Shown: one piece after another, positions 1 through 9,270 of the stretch
Layout: each line of letters starts with the position of its first letter
Position numbering within the stretch: the stretch's first letter is position 1
DNA from: Promethearchaeati archaeon
Lineage (GTDB): Archaea; Asgardarchaeota; Heimdallarchaeia; JABLTI01
Direction of reading: 5' to 3'
Assembly: GCA_013166835.1 (NCBI GenBank)
Contig: JABLTI010000030.1
Location: forward strand, 1 to 48,538
Length of the DNA: 48,538 bases
Translations under genes and position numbers: made by a program
The notes under the pieces: generated by a model
The model's database searches: none
What the model saw: the letters and a program-made list of their open reading frames with translations, nothing else
What the model was told of the DNA's origin: nothing

Positions 1-2537
1 AGTTTTTTAGGAATTCTGAGCGAAGTTTCAGGGGGAAACGCATTATAACTTCTACCAACAAGTAAAATACCGATATCGTTTGTATCTTTTAATTCTTCAA
101 TAGCCACCTTCCCCATTTGTAGGAATTGATTTTCAATATCCTTCTGAACCTTGACAGCCTTAGCAAAAGCTTCAGTTGCTGCTTTCTTGGTTTCATTTAG
201 TCTATCAACCGCTGTCAAAACCATGAATCTATCATTCTCATAACCATCTACGAAATCAAGTGTTGGACTGAGAAAAGTGGCATCCCTGAACGCTACAGAA
301 ATAAAGTATGGACTTGCTTGAGTTAATGGACAGAAAGTAGCTTCTAACCATTTCTCACCTTTAGGCATTTGGTGAACATGCGGGAGAAAAATGGTTGTAA
401 TATCATTCTTAATAAGATCCAAAACAGCTCCATGTAAAACTTGAATCGGATAACAAAAAGCAGCATTAGTCATGAGTTCTTTCTCTTCATCAATATCGGA
501 AAGGATAACTTCATACCCAAGTTCTTCAAAGAATGTGGAGAAGAGTGGGTAAAGACTATGTGTTAGTAAAGCTCTTGGAATGCCAATTTTTCCTTTACTT
601 TGAACTGCTTTTTCTTTTGGTTTTTCCTTAGTTCGTAAGATGAGTTCATTTCTTAATTCGACAAGATTTTCTTTTTCCTCTGTTTTTTCGGTTCCTTTCC
701 ATTGGTATTCGTATCTGGTGCAGCTCCCACCAAAATTGAATTTACGCCCTCCTACCTCGTACTTCTCAATACGACAATAGTTATCACATGCCTTACAGGT
801 AAAACTACCAAGATGCTTCAATTCTTCTTTAATTATAGTTTTGAGATCTGTTTTCGCTGGCATTGCTTTAATTTCATGTTGCTCGTACTTCTCTTTAGCA
901 ATAAGACTAATGCCAAAAGCACCAACAAGCTCTGGACTTGGAGGAATAATGATTTGTTTACCAGTAGCTTCAGCGAAAGCAAAACCTACAGAGTGATTCT
1001 TAGCAACTCCTCCTTGGAAGAAGACTTTCTTTCCAACAGTTCTAGAACCTTTAACCTTGTTCAGATAATTATCAACAATAGAGTAAACTAATCCACCAAC
1101 AATATTATCTCGGCCATATCCTTCTTGCATAGCTGTACGGATGTCGGTATTGATGAACGCTGCACAGTCTGCCTTGAATCTAACAGGAGTCTCAGCACCA
1201 ATAGCTGTTTTTGAGATATTGAAAACATCAATTCCTAAGTCACCCTTAGCACTTTCCTCGAGGAAAGAACCTGTTCCAGCAGAACAAGTTGCATTCATAG
1301 CATAATCAACAGGAACACTGTTTTGAAGGAACATATATTTGGAGTCCTGGCCTCCAATCTCGAATACAGTATCCACTTCGGAATCATAGAATACCGCACC
1401 TCGAGAATGAGCAGAAATTTCATTATATACAGCAGAAGTTCCTAGATACGCTGCAACTAGTTCTCGACCAGAACCAGTAACCCCAACTAAATTAACTTTC
1501 TGATTTCCAACTTGTGAAATGATTTCCGTTATGCATTTTCTTGTAGCTTCTACTGGATTACCACTAGTTCTTCCATAATAAGAAGCTATTACTCCTAAAT
1601 CTTCAGGATCAACTAGAACCGCTTTAGTTGTTGTAGAACCAACATCCACACCTAAAAGGAAGGAAGAATCTTTCTTGAAATCCTTCTTATGCTCAACTGA
1701 TTCGATAATAGTTACCTGCTTTCTAAATTGCTCTAAAGAAGGCATTGTGGAAAAGCTTTTGCTAGTAATCAAGTTCAATTCTTCGTGAATGGGATCATCT
1801 TTAGCAAGAAGAGCTGCGCCATAAGCCTCGAAAACTGAGCTGACATCCTTGAGAACAACTTCAACGTCTACTAGTTCCTCCTTGAGCAATTTAATAAACG
1901 CAGTATTAAGAGAAACCCCACCAATAACAAGTAATTTCTTAACATCTACTCGAGATTGAACGACAAGTCCTTTGATTTTGTTAGCCATACTAGCAAGAAC
2001 TGAAGTTAAAAGATCTTCAACAGAGGCTTCTCCACGATTCAATTTATGAGTGATATCAGATTTACAATGAACGGAACAACGAGAAGCTAGTTCAGTTTTC
2101 TTACCCTTATGAGCAAGAGAGATAGCTTCCTCAAGAGAAATCCCTAAACGATCGATCTGTTGAATGAAAAATTCCCCACTACCTGCTGCACATTTATCGT
2201 GAGATAAAACATTAAGGATGTATCCTTCCTTACTCAAGACATACAAAACAATGGCTTCCCCACCTAAGGAGAGAATAACATCAAATTGTTCCTCTAAAGC
2301 TTTTATCCCTCGTTCAACAGCAATAATCTCAGAAATCTCTCCAAAAGAACCACTGACACCATAGAAAGTTTTACCTGGATTACTGTTTGCTTTTAGAAGT
2401 TTATCAAGAACTTCTTGAGGTTTCCCTACATGAGATTCTTTAGCGATTGTATACTTGCCTTCTTCATCAACACTAACAAGATTGACAGATACTGAACCGA
2501 TATTGACACCTACATAATAGTTGGAAATAGCTAACAC
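1..2537 (-). CDS. CoA-substrate-specific enzyme activase, tandem ASKHA ATPase (partial, C-terminus off window)
   Basis: About 845 codons read without interruption from a GTG at 2537 (AAAAAGG just upstream, in-frame stop before it) to the left edge. Two BadF/BadG/HgdC-type ATPase domains lie in tandem. The first starts with GVNIGS and has the cysteine stretches DKCAAGSGEFF and RCSVHCKSD. The second starts with LLGVDVGSTTTKAVLV and has GGQDSKY, NATCSAGTGSFLE and FKADCAAF. The start of the DUF2229-type region follows (GIPRALLTHSLYPLFSTFF). Cysteines following CxAGxG and in the xxC-A/S-x regions are where HgdC-type activases bind a bridging [4Fe-4S] cluster. In this family ATP hydrolysis drives electron transfer to (R)-2-hydroxyacyl-CoA dehydratases; full-length members are about 1,400 residues. 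No dehydratase gene is visible here, so the true partner is unknown. Confidence 0.9.
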   Translation of the reverse strand, partial: MLAISNYYVGVNIGSVSVNLVSVDEEGKYTIAKESHVGKPQEVLDKLLKANSNPGKTFYGVSGSFGEISEIIAVERGIKALEEQFDVILSLGGEAIVLYVLSKEGYILNVLSHDKCAAGSGEFFIQQIDRLGISLEEAISLAHKGKKTELASRCSVHCKSDITHKLNRGEASVEDLLTSVLASMANKIKGLVVQSRVDVKKLLVIGGVSLNTAFIKLLKEELVDVEVVLKDVSSVFEAYGAALLAKDDPIHEELNLITSKSFSTMPSLEQFRKQVTIIESVEHKKDFKKDSSFLLGVDVGSTTTKAVLVDPEDLGVIASYYGRTSGNPVEATRKCITEIISQVGNQKVNLVGVTGSGRELVAAYLGTSAVYNEISAHSRGAVFYDSEVDTVFEIGGQDSKYMFLQNSVPVDYAMNATCSAGTGSFLEESAKGDLGIDVFNISKTAIGAETPVRFKADCAAFINTDIRTAMQEGYGRDNIVGGLVYSIVDNYLNKVKGSRTVGKKVFFQGGVAKNHSVGFAFAEATGKQIIIPPSPELVGAFGISLIAKEKYEQHEIKAMPAKTDLKTIIKEELKHLGSFTCKACDNYCRIEKYEVGGRKFNFGGSCTRYEYQWKGTEKTEEKENLVELRNELILRTKEKPKEKAVQSKGKIGIPRALLTHSLYPLFSTFFEELGYEVILSDIDEEKELMTNAAFCYPIQVLHGAVLDLIKNDITTIFLPHVHQMPKGEKWLEATFCPLTQASPYFISVAFRDATFLSPTLDFVDGYENDRFMVLTAVDRLNETKKAATEAFAKAVKVQKDIENQFLQMGKVAIEELKDTNDIGILLVGRSYNAFPPETSLRIPKK

Positions 2538-2708
2538 CTTTTTACAGAGTGGTTATACACTAATTATGAAAACACCTCTGATATAAGACTTTCCTCTTAA
2601 AAAAGTAAACCAAAAATTACTATGATTTTTTTGTCTAAATTAACAAAGACTGGTTTTAAAACTTAAAAAGAGTAATCAAGAAATGTATTTATTATTTGGG
2701 GAATTACA
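2538..2708. promoter_or_regulatory. Divergent intergenic region between activase and APH-fold kinase
   Basis: The 171-base gap must hold promoters for both divergent genes. For the rightward gene an A/T-rich TATA-like run TTTTAAAACTTAAAAAG (about 2654-2670) would put the start near 2687, followed by a G-rich ribosome site just before ATG 2709. No conserved RNA or palindrome was recognised. Confidence 0.4.
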
Positions 2709-3683
2709 ATGAGTAATCTTGATCATCAGAAGGTAAAAGAAGTTATTAAGAAAATCTTTGACTGCAACAAGGTCAGTGAATTTATTTCTTTTCCTTCATC
2801 AGTTAATACACTTTTGCAGTTTGAAATCAATAATGAAAAGTACATGATAAAGATTCTAACATTACCAACTTTATCTGAATGGGAAAATCACCGATTGGAT
2901 AAAGAAGGAAAACTACTGGATTTATTCTTCAAACACGATTCGTTGAAAGTTCCTGTTCCAGAACTTGTTCACATCGAAAACAATGATGAGTTAATTGGTT
3001 ACAAATTCATTATTTATCGTTTTGTTGATGGAGTAATTCTTTGGAGTATTTGGAGAGATTTATCCAAAGAAGAACAAATCCGACTTGTGAAGGAATTAGC
3101 AAGCATCGTTAAGGAAATTCATTCTGTGAAATATGATTGGTTTGGTGAAATCGAAGACATCGAGGAAGTCTCAAGACATTCTTCTTACAAAGAATCAACT
3201 CTGAATTGGATTCAAGAATTGAAAGATTGCATAAGCGAAAATAAATCTTTGCCGATGGATTTGCTTGAAAAAGCTCAGAAGTTTGTCCAAAACAATATCG
3301 ACAAAGTCACCTACAAACCTGTGCCAACTCTTGTTCACAATGACATTCATCAAGCAAATGTTATAGTTAAGAAAAATGAGCAAGGAAACTACAAAATTCA
3401 AGCAATTGTTGATTGGGAATGGGCTTGTTCAGCGAATCTGCTTGATGATCTTTTCTGGATTAAAGATATGGTCCTTACAGATAAGGAATTGGAATCAGCC
3501 TTTTTCCTTGAGTATTTCCAAGGTGAAAGAGATAATCTTGATGATTTTGTAATTGATCGTAAGATCTCTAATATCTGTTTAGGGTTAGATACTGCTGCGT
3601 CTATTTGGGACACTCATCATCCTCCCACTGATGAGGAAGTAGAAGAAGTAAAACGTTCACTTGAAGAAAACTCGAAGGAATAA
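2709..3683 (+). CDS. Aminoglycoside phosphotransferase (APH)-family small-molecule kinase
   Basis: A 324-residue protein with the hallmarks of the APH/choline-kinase fold. The catalytic loop is VHNDIHQANV (H210, D212, N217; the family pattern HxDxxxxN), and the metal-binding DxD/DFG-equivalent is VDWEWA (D235). The N-terminal lobe keeps a lysine in a YMIKIL strand. Members phosphorylate hydroxyls of small molecules such as aminoglycosides, choline, homoserine or methylthioribose; nothing in the sequence fixes the substrate. The start is ATG 2709, behind GGGG at spacing 7. It is transcribed alone or together with the flavoenzyme 113 bases downstream. A resistance role is not implied: in environmental archaea these are usually metabolic kinases. 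Confidence 0.85.
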   Translation: MSNLDHQKVKEVIKKIFDCNKVSEFISFPSSVNTLLQFEINNEKYMIKILTLPTLSEWENHRLDKEGKLLDLFFKHDSLKVPVPELVHIENNDELIGYKFIIYRFVDGVILWSIWRDLSKEEQIRLVKELASIVKEIHSVKYDWFGEIEDIEEVSRHSSYKESTLNWIQELKDCISENKSLPMDLLEKAQKFVQNNIDKVTYKPVPTLVHNDIHQANVIVKKNEQGNYKIQAIVDWEWACSANLLDDLFWIKDMVLTDKELESAFFLEYFQGERDNLDDFVIDRKISNICLGLDTAASIWDTHHPPTDEEVEEVKRSLEENSKE

Positions 3684-3796
3684 AGCACTATTTTTTATCT
3701 AAATTCCTTCTAGTTCTTTGTTTTTATTCACAAAATTTAATTTCAATTACGACAATTAAAACTTCATTCATCTAATAATACCACTGAGGGATTCAT

Positions 3797-6169
3797 TTGA
3801 AACTATTCGAACCGATAAAACTAGGCAAAGTTGAAATTAAAAATAGAATCGTCATGCCTGGGATGGAGACAAATTTAGGCGATGAACATGGAAATGTAAC
3901 TCCACAAACTATTGCTTATTACAAACAAAGAGCAAGAGGTGGTACAGGATTAATCATTATTGAAGGCATATTTTTTGATAAGACAGGTCGTGGAACACAG
4001 AATATGCTTAGTATTGAATCCAATAAATATATCAATGGATTCAAAAAACTCGCAGAAACAATTCATACTTATGAAGCGAAAGTTCTCGGTCAACTTTATC
4101 ATGCTGGCATACAATCAACTAGTTTTATAACTGGTGAACAAATAGTTGGTCCCTCAAATATTCCTAGTACCCTTACCGGTGTAATACCTCAACCTATGTC
4201 GAAAAAAATGATTAAGGACGTTGTTAAAGGGTATGCTGATGCTTCTGCTCGATTACAAAAAGCAGGATTTGATGGGGTTGAAGTTCACGCAGGTCATGGG
4301 TATCTTTTGAATCAGTTCTTTTCTCCTCTGTATAATGACCGTACTGACGAATATGGTGGTACTCTTGAGAATAGAACAAGATTCGCTGTTGAAGTCTCTA
4401 CTGCTATTAGAAAGAAATGTGGTGAAAATTTCATTATTTGTTTTAGACTTAACTGTGAAGATTTCATAGAAGGTGGATTATTAGTAAATGAAATGGGTCT
4501 GATCGCTCAGAAATTGAGCCAAGTAGGAGCAAGTCTACTAAATATTACTGGGGGAATTTTCGATTCTCCTTATTATCCTGTTGTACCATTTATGAATCGC
4601 CCTCGAGGAGTGTATTCTAAATACTCCAAAACTATCAAGCAGTTTGTTCGTCGTATTCCGATTTGTGTTGTAGGTAGGATTAACACTCCTGAAATTGCGG
4701 AAGAAATCCTACAAGATAATCGAGCTGATATGGTTGCTATGGGTCGAGCAGTTATAGCTGATCCTTATTTCCCTATCAAAGTTTTAGAAAATAAAAGAAA
4801 TGAAATGATTGTCTGTCCAGCATGCAATGCTTGTTTAAATCAAATCCTTATAGAAGAGAAAGTTTCTTGTGCAATCAATCCCAATATTTTCGGAAGATAT
4901 CAAGATATTGATCCTACAAAAGACGCTTGCAAAGTACTTGTTATTGGTGCAGGTCCTGCAGGTTTAGAGGCTGCACTTGTAGCAAAGATACGTGGTCATA
5001 ATGTTTTACTTGTTGATGAACAAGATAAAATAGGCGGAAATCTTCATCTTGCAGCCATTGCTCCTATGAAAAAAGAAACAAGAAATTTTATCACAAAATA
5101 TCTAACCCTTACAGAGAAATACAATTTAGATATTAAACTTAATACACCTTACAGTAAGGAAATACTTGATGAGTTTAAACCAGATGTGGTAATAATCGCA
5201 ACTGGTTCAGTTCCTTCTATTCCAACTATTAATGGAATAGATTCGGAAAATTACAAAACTTATACAGAAATTTTGCGAGATGATAATCCACCTGGAATAA
5301 AATATGCTGTTATTGGTGGAGGGATGATTGGCATTGAAGTTTCTAATTATCTCTCAAGTAAGAAAAAGCAAATCACTATTTTTGAAGAGAATTCTGTTCT
5401 TGGAACGGATCTATATTCTCTTGTTGGGTCTGAAATCGTTCAAAGAACTCTCGATGATGATAGAATTTTGGTAGTTAATAATGCTGTAATTGAAAATATT
5501 GACGGTAAGATAATCTCCGGCAAGCGCGAAACAAATGATTTTGCTTTCGTATTTGATGAAATCATTGTTGCTACTGAACCTACTCCTTACAGTGACATTG
5601 AAACTGAAATTAAAAAGCATGTACCTAAAGTCTTCAAAATCGGTGATTGCAAGAAGAAGAGGGTCAGGAAGATCCTAGATGCTGTACAAGATGGATATGA
5701 AATTGGAATGACTTTAGAATCAGCTAAACTTGCACCTTCCTTAGATGAAGACGCAGGTGAAGAAGGAATACGCAGTGAAGTAGTTCACAAAGTGAATACA
5801 AGTACATTTGAAATTGAAGACATGCCCAAGTATTTACAGGTTTTAGTTGAAATTTGTAATAGTAATACATCTATACAAAAGAAATCCAAGAAATCAAATC
5901 TAAAATTCCAATTTCGAGTTGTACCTGGACCTAGTTATTGGATCAATATTACTAATGGTAAATTCACAACTGGAGAAGGAGAAATGACTAAACCAGATGT
6001 CATTATTGAAATGAGTAAAAACATCGCTGCGGGAATCTTTACAGGAGAAGTGAATGCTGCATCTGCTTATATGTCCAAGCAATTGAAATTTATTGGTCCA
6101 TTACGACATGGTATGAAGTTCCAACAATGGACAAATGCAGTTAAAAAAGAACTAGGATTCGAGGTTTAA
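3797..6169 (+). CDS. FadH-like NADH:flavin oxidoreductase (old yellow enzyme/2,4-dienoyl-CoA reductase type) with C-terminal SCP2 domain
   Basis: A 790-residue multidomain protein. Residues 1-335 form an OYE-type FMN barrel (LFEPIKLGKVEIKNRIVMPG; HAGHGYLLNQFFSP; RTDEYGGTLENR). A [4Fe-4S] motif follows at C340, C343, C346 and C358. Residues about 380-665 form the FAD/NAD(P)H domain (VIGAGPAGLEAA, then VIGGGMIGIEV). E. coli 2,4-dienoyl-CoA reductase and trimethylamine dehydrogenase end at about this point, but here residues 676-790 continue as a domain with the sterol-carrier-protein-2 pattern (PDVIIEMS, GEVNAASAYMSKQLKFIGPL). Known biochemistry of the core enzymes is NAD(P)H-dependent reduction of enoyl or dienoyl substrates. 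Use of an acyl/acyl-CoA substrate delivered by SCP2 is inference. The TTG start at 3797 is supported by TGAGGG six bases upstream. Confidence 0.88.
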   Translation: MKLFEPIKLGKVEIKNRIVMPGMETNLGDEHGNVTPQTIAYYKQRARGGTGLIIIEGIFFDKTGRGTQNMLSIESNKYINGFKKLAETIHTYEAKVLGQLYHAGIQSTSFITGEQIVGPSNIPSTLTGVIPQPMSKKMIKDVVKGYADASARLQKAGFDGVEVHAGHGYLLNQFFSPLYNDRTDEYGGTLENRTRFAVEVSTAIRKKCGENFIICFRLNCEDFIEGGLLVNEMGLIAQKLSQVGASLLNITGGIFDSPYYPVVPFMNRPRGVYSKYSKTIKQFVRRIPICVVGRINTPEIAEEILQDNRADMVAMGRAVIADPYFPIKVLENKRNEMIVCPACNACLNQILIEEKVSCAINPNIFGRYQDIDPTKDACKVLVIGAGPAGLEAALVAKIRGHNVLLVDEQDKIGGNLHLAAIAPMKKETRNFITKYLTLTEKYNLDIKLNTPYSKEILDEFKPDVVIIATGSVPSIPTINGIDSENYKTYTEILRDDNPPGIKYAVIGGGMIGIEVSNYLSSKKKQITIFEENSVLGTDLYSLVGSEIVQRTLDDDRILVVNNAVIENIDGKIISGKRETNDFAFVFDEIIVATEPTPYSDIETEIKKHVPKVFKIGDCKKKRVRKILDAVQDGYEIGMTLESAKLAPSLDEDAGEEGIRSEVVHKVNTSTFEIEDMPKYLQVLVEICNSNTSIQKKSKKSNLKFQFRVVPGPSYWINITNGKFTTGEGEMTKPDVIIEMSKNIAAGIFTGEVNAASAYMSKQLKFIGPLRHGMKFQQWTNAVKKELGFEV

Positions 6170-6289
6170 TCCTTTTCTTTTTTATATTATTCTTAGCAAA
6201 TGCTGGGTAAGACTCTTTGGAATTCTTAATAAATTATTTAAACAAGAAAAAGACTCTTTTTGCAGAGAATTTTGGGATGATGATTGTTA

Positions 6290-7615
6290 ATGTCACATAA
6301 AATTGGTATTCGTCGTGAAACAAAACCTGGAGAACGAAGAACTCCTCTTACTCCAATTGCAGTTAAGCAGTTGAAAGAGGAACATAATATTCTAACTATT
6401 TTACAACCATTTGATAAGAGAGCCTTCTCAGATGAAGAGTATAAAGAAGCAGGAGCATTGATCAATGAAGACCTATCTGACTGCTCTGTTGTTTTTGGTA
6501 TCAAGGAAATGGATCTCGATATTTTCCTTCCGGACAAAGCCTTCATGTGTTTTCATCACGTAATTAAGGGTCAAGAAAGCAATATGCCAATGCTCAAGCA
6601 TATCATGAAAACTGGGAGCACTATGCTTGATTATGAGAAAATTACAGATGATAAAAATCGTCGTTTGATTTTCTTTGGTCGCCATGCTGGTTACGCTGGA
6701 ATGATTGATACCCTTCATGGGTTTGGTCTTAGATTAAAGGAGATGGAAGGACTGGATTCCCCATTTCTAAAAATTAAGCAATCATGTGATTATTTTGATC
6801 TCAAAGAAGCTAAAGAAGAAATAGCGAAAGTTGCTGAAATCATCAAAAAAGATGGTCTTCCCTATAATCTATTTCCTCTAGTATTCGGTTTTCTTGGATA
6901 TGGAAATGTCTCTCAAGGGGCTCAAATGATTCTTGACCTCCTACCTGTGAAAGAGATAGCTCCAGATGAATTAGCAGAATTATGTGCTTGTCCAGATGTT
7001 GATGAATGTAAAACAACAATCTACAAAGTGGTCTTCAAAGAAGAAGATATGGTGAAACCAAAGGATGCATCAGCAAAATTTGTTTTACAGGATTACTACG
7101 ATCATCCAGAAAAATATGAAGGCTGTTTTGCAGAGGAATATCTTGAGCATATAACAGTAATTGTAAATGGTGCATATTGGTCGGATAAATATCCTAAATC
7201 TATAACCAAGGAAGACATCAAAGAGCTATATTGTGGAGATAAAGAACCACGATTAAGATTCATCGGTGATATTAGTTGCGATGTAGAAGGCGGAGTCGAG
7301 GCTACTGTAAGAATCTCCTATATTGAACGTCCTTTCTTCTGTTATGATCCTGAAGAAGATACTGCAACAGATGGAGTAAAAGGTAGTGGTCCAGCAATTC
7401 TTGCGATTGATCACCTCCCAACAGAAATCCCTCGAGATGCTTCAGAGTACTTTAGCAATACCTTACTGCCATTTGTCCCTAATATCGCAAAAGCAAACTA
7501 TAATGGTACATTGGATGAAGCTGGTTTAGCCGAAGAAATTAAGAAATCAGTAATTCTTTGGAAAGGAAAATTCACACCGAATTACGAATATATAGGTGAT
7601 TATCTAGAAGATTAA
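6290..7615 (+). CDS. Lysine-ketoglutarate reductase (saccharopine dehydrogenase, lysine side; LKR half of AASS)
   Basis: A protein of about 442 residues that matches the LKR half of the eukaryotic bifunctional aminoadipate semialdehyde synthase. It has IGIRRETKPGERRTPLTP at the N-terminus (AlaDH/PNT-N fold), EDLSDCSVVFGIKE, FFGRHAGYAGMIDTLHGFG and the nucleotide-binding stretch GFLGYGNVSQGAQ. LKR joins L-lysine and 2-oxoglutarate to saccharopine with NAD(P)H. Its expected partner, the saccharopine-to-glutamate dehydrogenase, is two genes downstream, so the pair forms a complete saccharopine pathway. ATG 6290 is preferred over the in-frame TTG 6284, because it gives MSHKIGIRRET, the usual family start. 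Whether lysine is degraded or made depends on the organism; with neighbouring amino-acid catabolic genes, degradation seems likelier (inference). Confidence 0.88.
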   Translation: MSHKIGIRRETKPGERRTPLTPIAVKQLKEEHNILTILQPFDKRAFSDEEYKEAGALINEDLSDCSVVFGIKEMDLDIFLPDKAFMCFHHVIKGQESNMPMLKHIMKTGSTMLDYEKITDDKNRRLIFFGRHAGYAGMIDTLHGFGLRLKEMEGLDSPFLKIKQSCDYFDLKEAKEEIAKVAEIIKKDGLPYNLFPLVFGFLGYGNVSQGAQMILDLLPVKEIAPDELAELCACPDVDECKTTIYKVVFKEEDMVKPKDASAKFVLQDYYDHPEKYEGCFAEEYLEHITVIVNGAYWSDKYPKSITKEDIKELYCGDKEPRLRFIGDISCDVEGGVEATVRISYIERPFFCYDPEEDTATDGVKGSGPAILAIDHLPTEIPRDASEYFSNTLLPFVPNIAKANYNGTLDEAGLAEEIKKSVILWKGKFTPNYEYIGDYLED

Positions 7616-7804
7616 TCACCCATCAATTTTCTATTGAGGAAATGTTTTTTATCTGAAAAAAAGTTAACAACATCTAGGTGCCATTGTATTTTTTACCCAA
7701 TCTACAAAAGAAAACAAAGCAAATAATGTGATAATTGAAGAAGATTTGATTTTCAAAATTGTTATTAATACAACTTCTCATATTGAATTGGGAGGAAAAT
7801 TATA

Positions 7805-9157
7805 TTGCAAAAAAAAGCTCTGTTAAATTTTTCTTTTGTATTTCTAATCATTTTTCTTTGTTTTAATCCGATAGTACAGCAAATTGATTCCGTAAATAAT
7901 TCTAATATTTACCATCCAAGTCTCAATCAAGTTACTTTCGAAGACCAAGAAAAATATATACAACTTCCTTATTTACCAGTTGATATAGATGAAGTTTTTT
8001 GGGCTGATAATCTAACAAAACAAAATGAATATCTTAACCTTATTGGAAATGGAACCAATGCCTGGTTTATGCACCCTTGGGGTGCTTGTTTTTTTAGTGA
8101 GCATACAGAAGGAGCTGATAAATGGTATTTATACACTCATAGGGAAATGATTGTAAAAATGCCAATTGCTGGGAGACTTGTTCAATATCAAGTAGATAAT
8201 GAAACCAAAATTTCCTACAATGGTTTTGATTTGATAACAGATGTTCGTATTTTCATAGAAATTGGAAAAGACTGTGCAATACTATTGGAACATGTCGATA
8301 TTCTTGAATCATTACACAATGAGTTTCTAATTAATCCCAATTATAGATTCATAAAAGATCAATTTCTAGGTTTTACATCAAAGCTAGCAGCACTAAATTT
8401 CTATTATATTTACAAGTATTGGATGGTCTATCCACTTCCTGCATTCCCTTTGGATTATCAAGCTAAAATTACTAACTATTTTGATTTACAAGTTGAACGA
8501 GCGGTGATTTCAGGTAATTGGCCTGAATCTGATATGTATATTCCTCTAGATAAGGCGGAAGCCAATTCACTTTGGGGAATCTGGCGATACGATAGTGGTC
8601 CTTATGATTCATTATATGAGAATACTCGATGGGATGATTTGCGTGGTAGCATATTAACATTATATAATCGCGAAAGGACTAATTCTGCTACTTTTCACAA
8701 AGATCCAATGAATATATCAAAAGATCTTTCTGATGATGTAATTGGTTTGTTGTTTGATTATGATGGAATCGAACCAGCTGATTACAAACAAAAGGGTTAT
8801 ACTTTAATTGAACAGATAGAGGGCGATTCAACTCAAGGCGTTCTAAAATTGCGTTGTTTATGGTATGGGGATTATAACAATGAAACTATTTATGCTCGAT
8901 TTTCTATGGATTTAAAGAAGGACAAAATTGAAGATGATCTACTGAGCATAGAATACTTTGACCATCTGATTGACGCTCAAGCTGGTTTTACAGGAAATGA
9001 AATTACGTATAGACGACTTATTCGAGAAGCTAGAGCTCCTTGGAATTATATTGTTTATCGTTATATAATTATAGCAGGCGTTGGTGGTGTTGTTCTTTTA
9101 GCTGTAATTATAACTACAATTGTCGTTGTTGTTAGAAGGCGTAAGAAGAACAACTAA
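7805..9157 (+). CDS. Putative type I membrane protein of unknown function
   Basis: A 450-residue protein with an N-terminal signal-like hydrophobic segment (about residues 5-25), a large extracellular-looking domain rich in aromatic residues, and a single C-terminal membrane helix (about 420-443) followed by a basic stop-transfer tail VVVRRRKKNN. I do not recognise the domain. The TTG start has a strong ribosome site GGAGG about nine bases upstream. It lies in the same orientation between the two saccharopine-pathway genes, with gaps of 189 and 113 bases, so it may be co-transcribed. Because both pathway enzymes are soluble, a direct enzymatic role for it is not apparent; uptake, sensing or unrelated function are all possible. 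Confidence 0.7.
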   Translation: MQKKALLNFSFVFLIIFLCFNPIVQQIDSVNNSNIYHPSLNQVTFEDQEKYIQLPYLPVDIDEVFWADNLTKQNEYLNLIGNGTNAWFMHPWGACFFSEHTEGADKWYLYTHREMIVKMPIAGRLVQYQVDNETKISYNGFDLITDVRIFIEIGKDCAILLEHVDILESLHNEFLINPNYRFIKDQFLGFTSKLAALNFYYIYKYWMVYPLPAFPLDYQAKITNYFDLQVERAVISGNWPESDMYIPLDKAEANSLWGIWRYDSGPYDSLYENTRWDDLRGSILTLYNRERTNSATFHKDPMNISKDLSDDVIGLLFDYDGIEPADYKQKGYTLIEQIEGDSTQGVLKLRCLWYGDYNNETIYARFSMDLKKDKIEDDLLSIEYFDHLIDAQAGFTGNEITYRRLIREARAPWNYIVYRYIIIAGVGGVVLLAVIITTIVVVVRRRKKNN

Positions 9158-9270
9158 CATTTCTTTTTTTGTAAACAAACCACATTGGATGTTAAAGAAT
9201 TTAGAAATAGAAAGGAAAAAAACATTTAATTAGACAGGTAAAATAGGAAAGCTAAGAAAAACTAAAATCA

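Noticed and set aside
702..1091. Plus-strand open frame of 129 codons
   Set aside because: It lies wholly inside the well-supported activase gene on the other strand and has no domain or ribosome site.
2709..3683. Aminoglycoside resistance gene
   Set aside because: The APH fold is shared by many metabolic kinases and nothing in the context indicates resistance.
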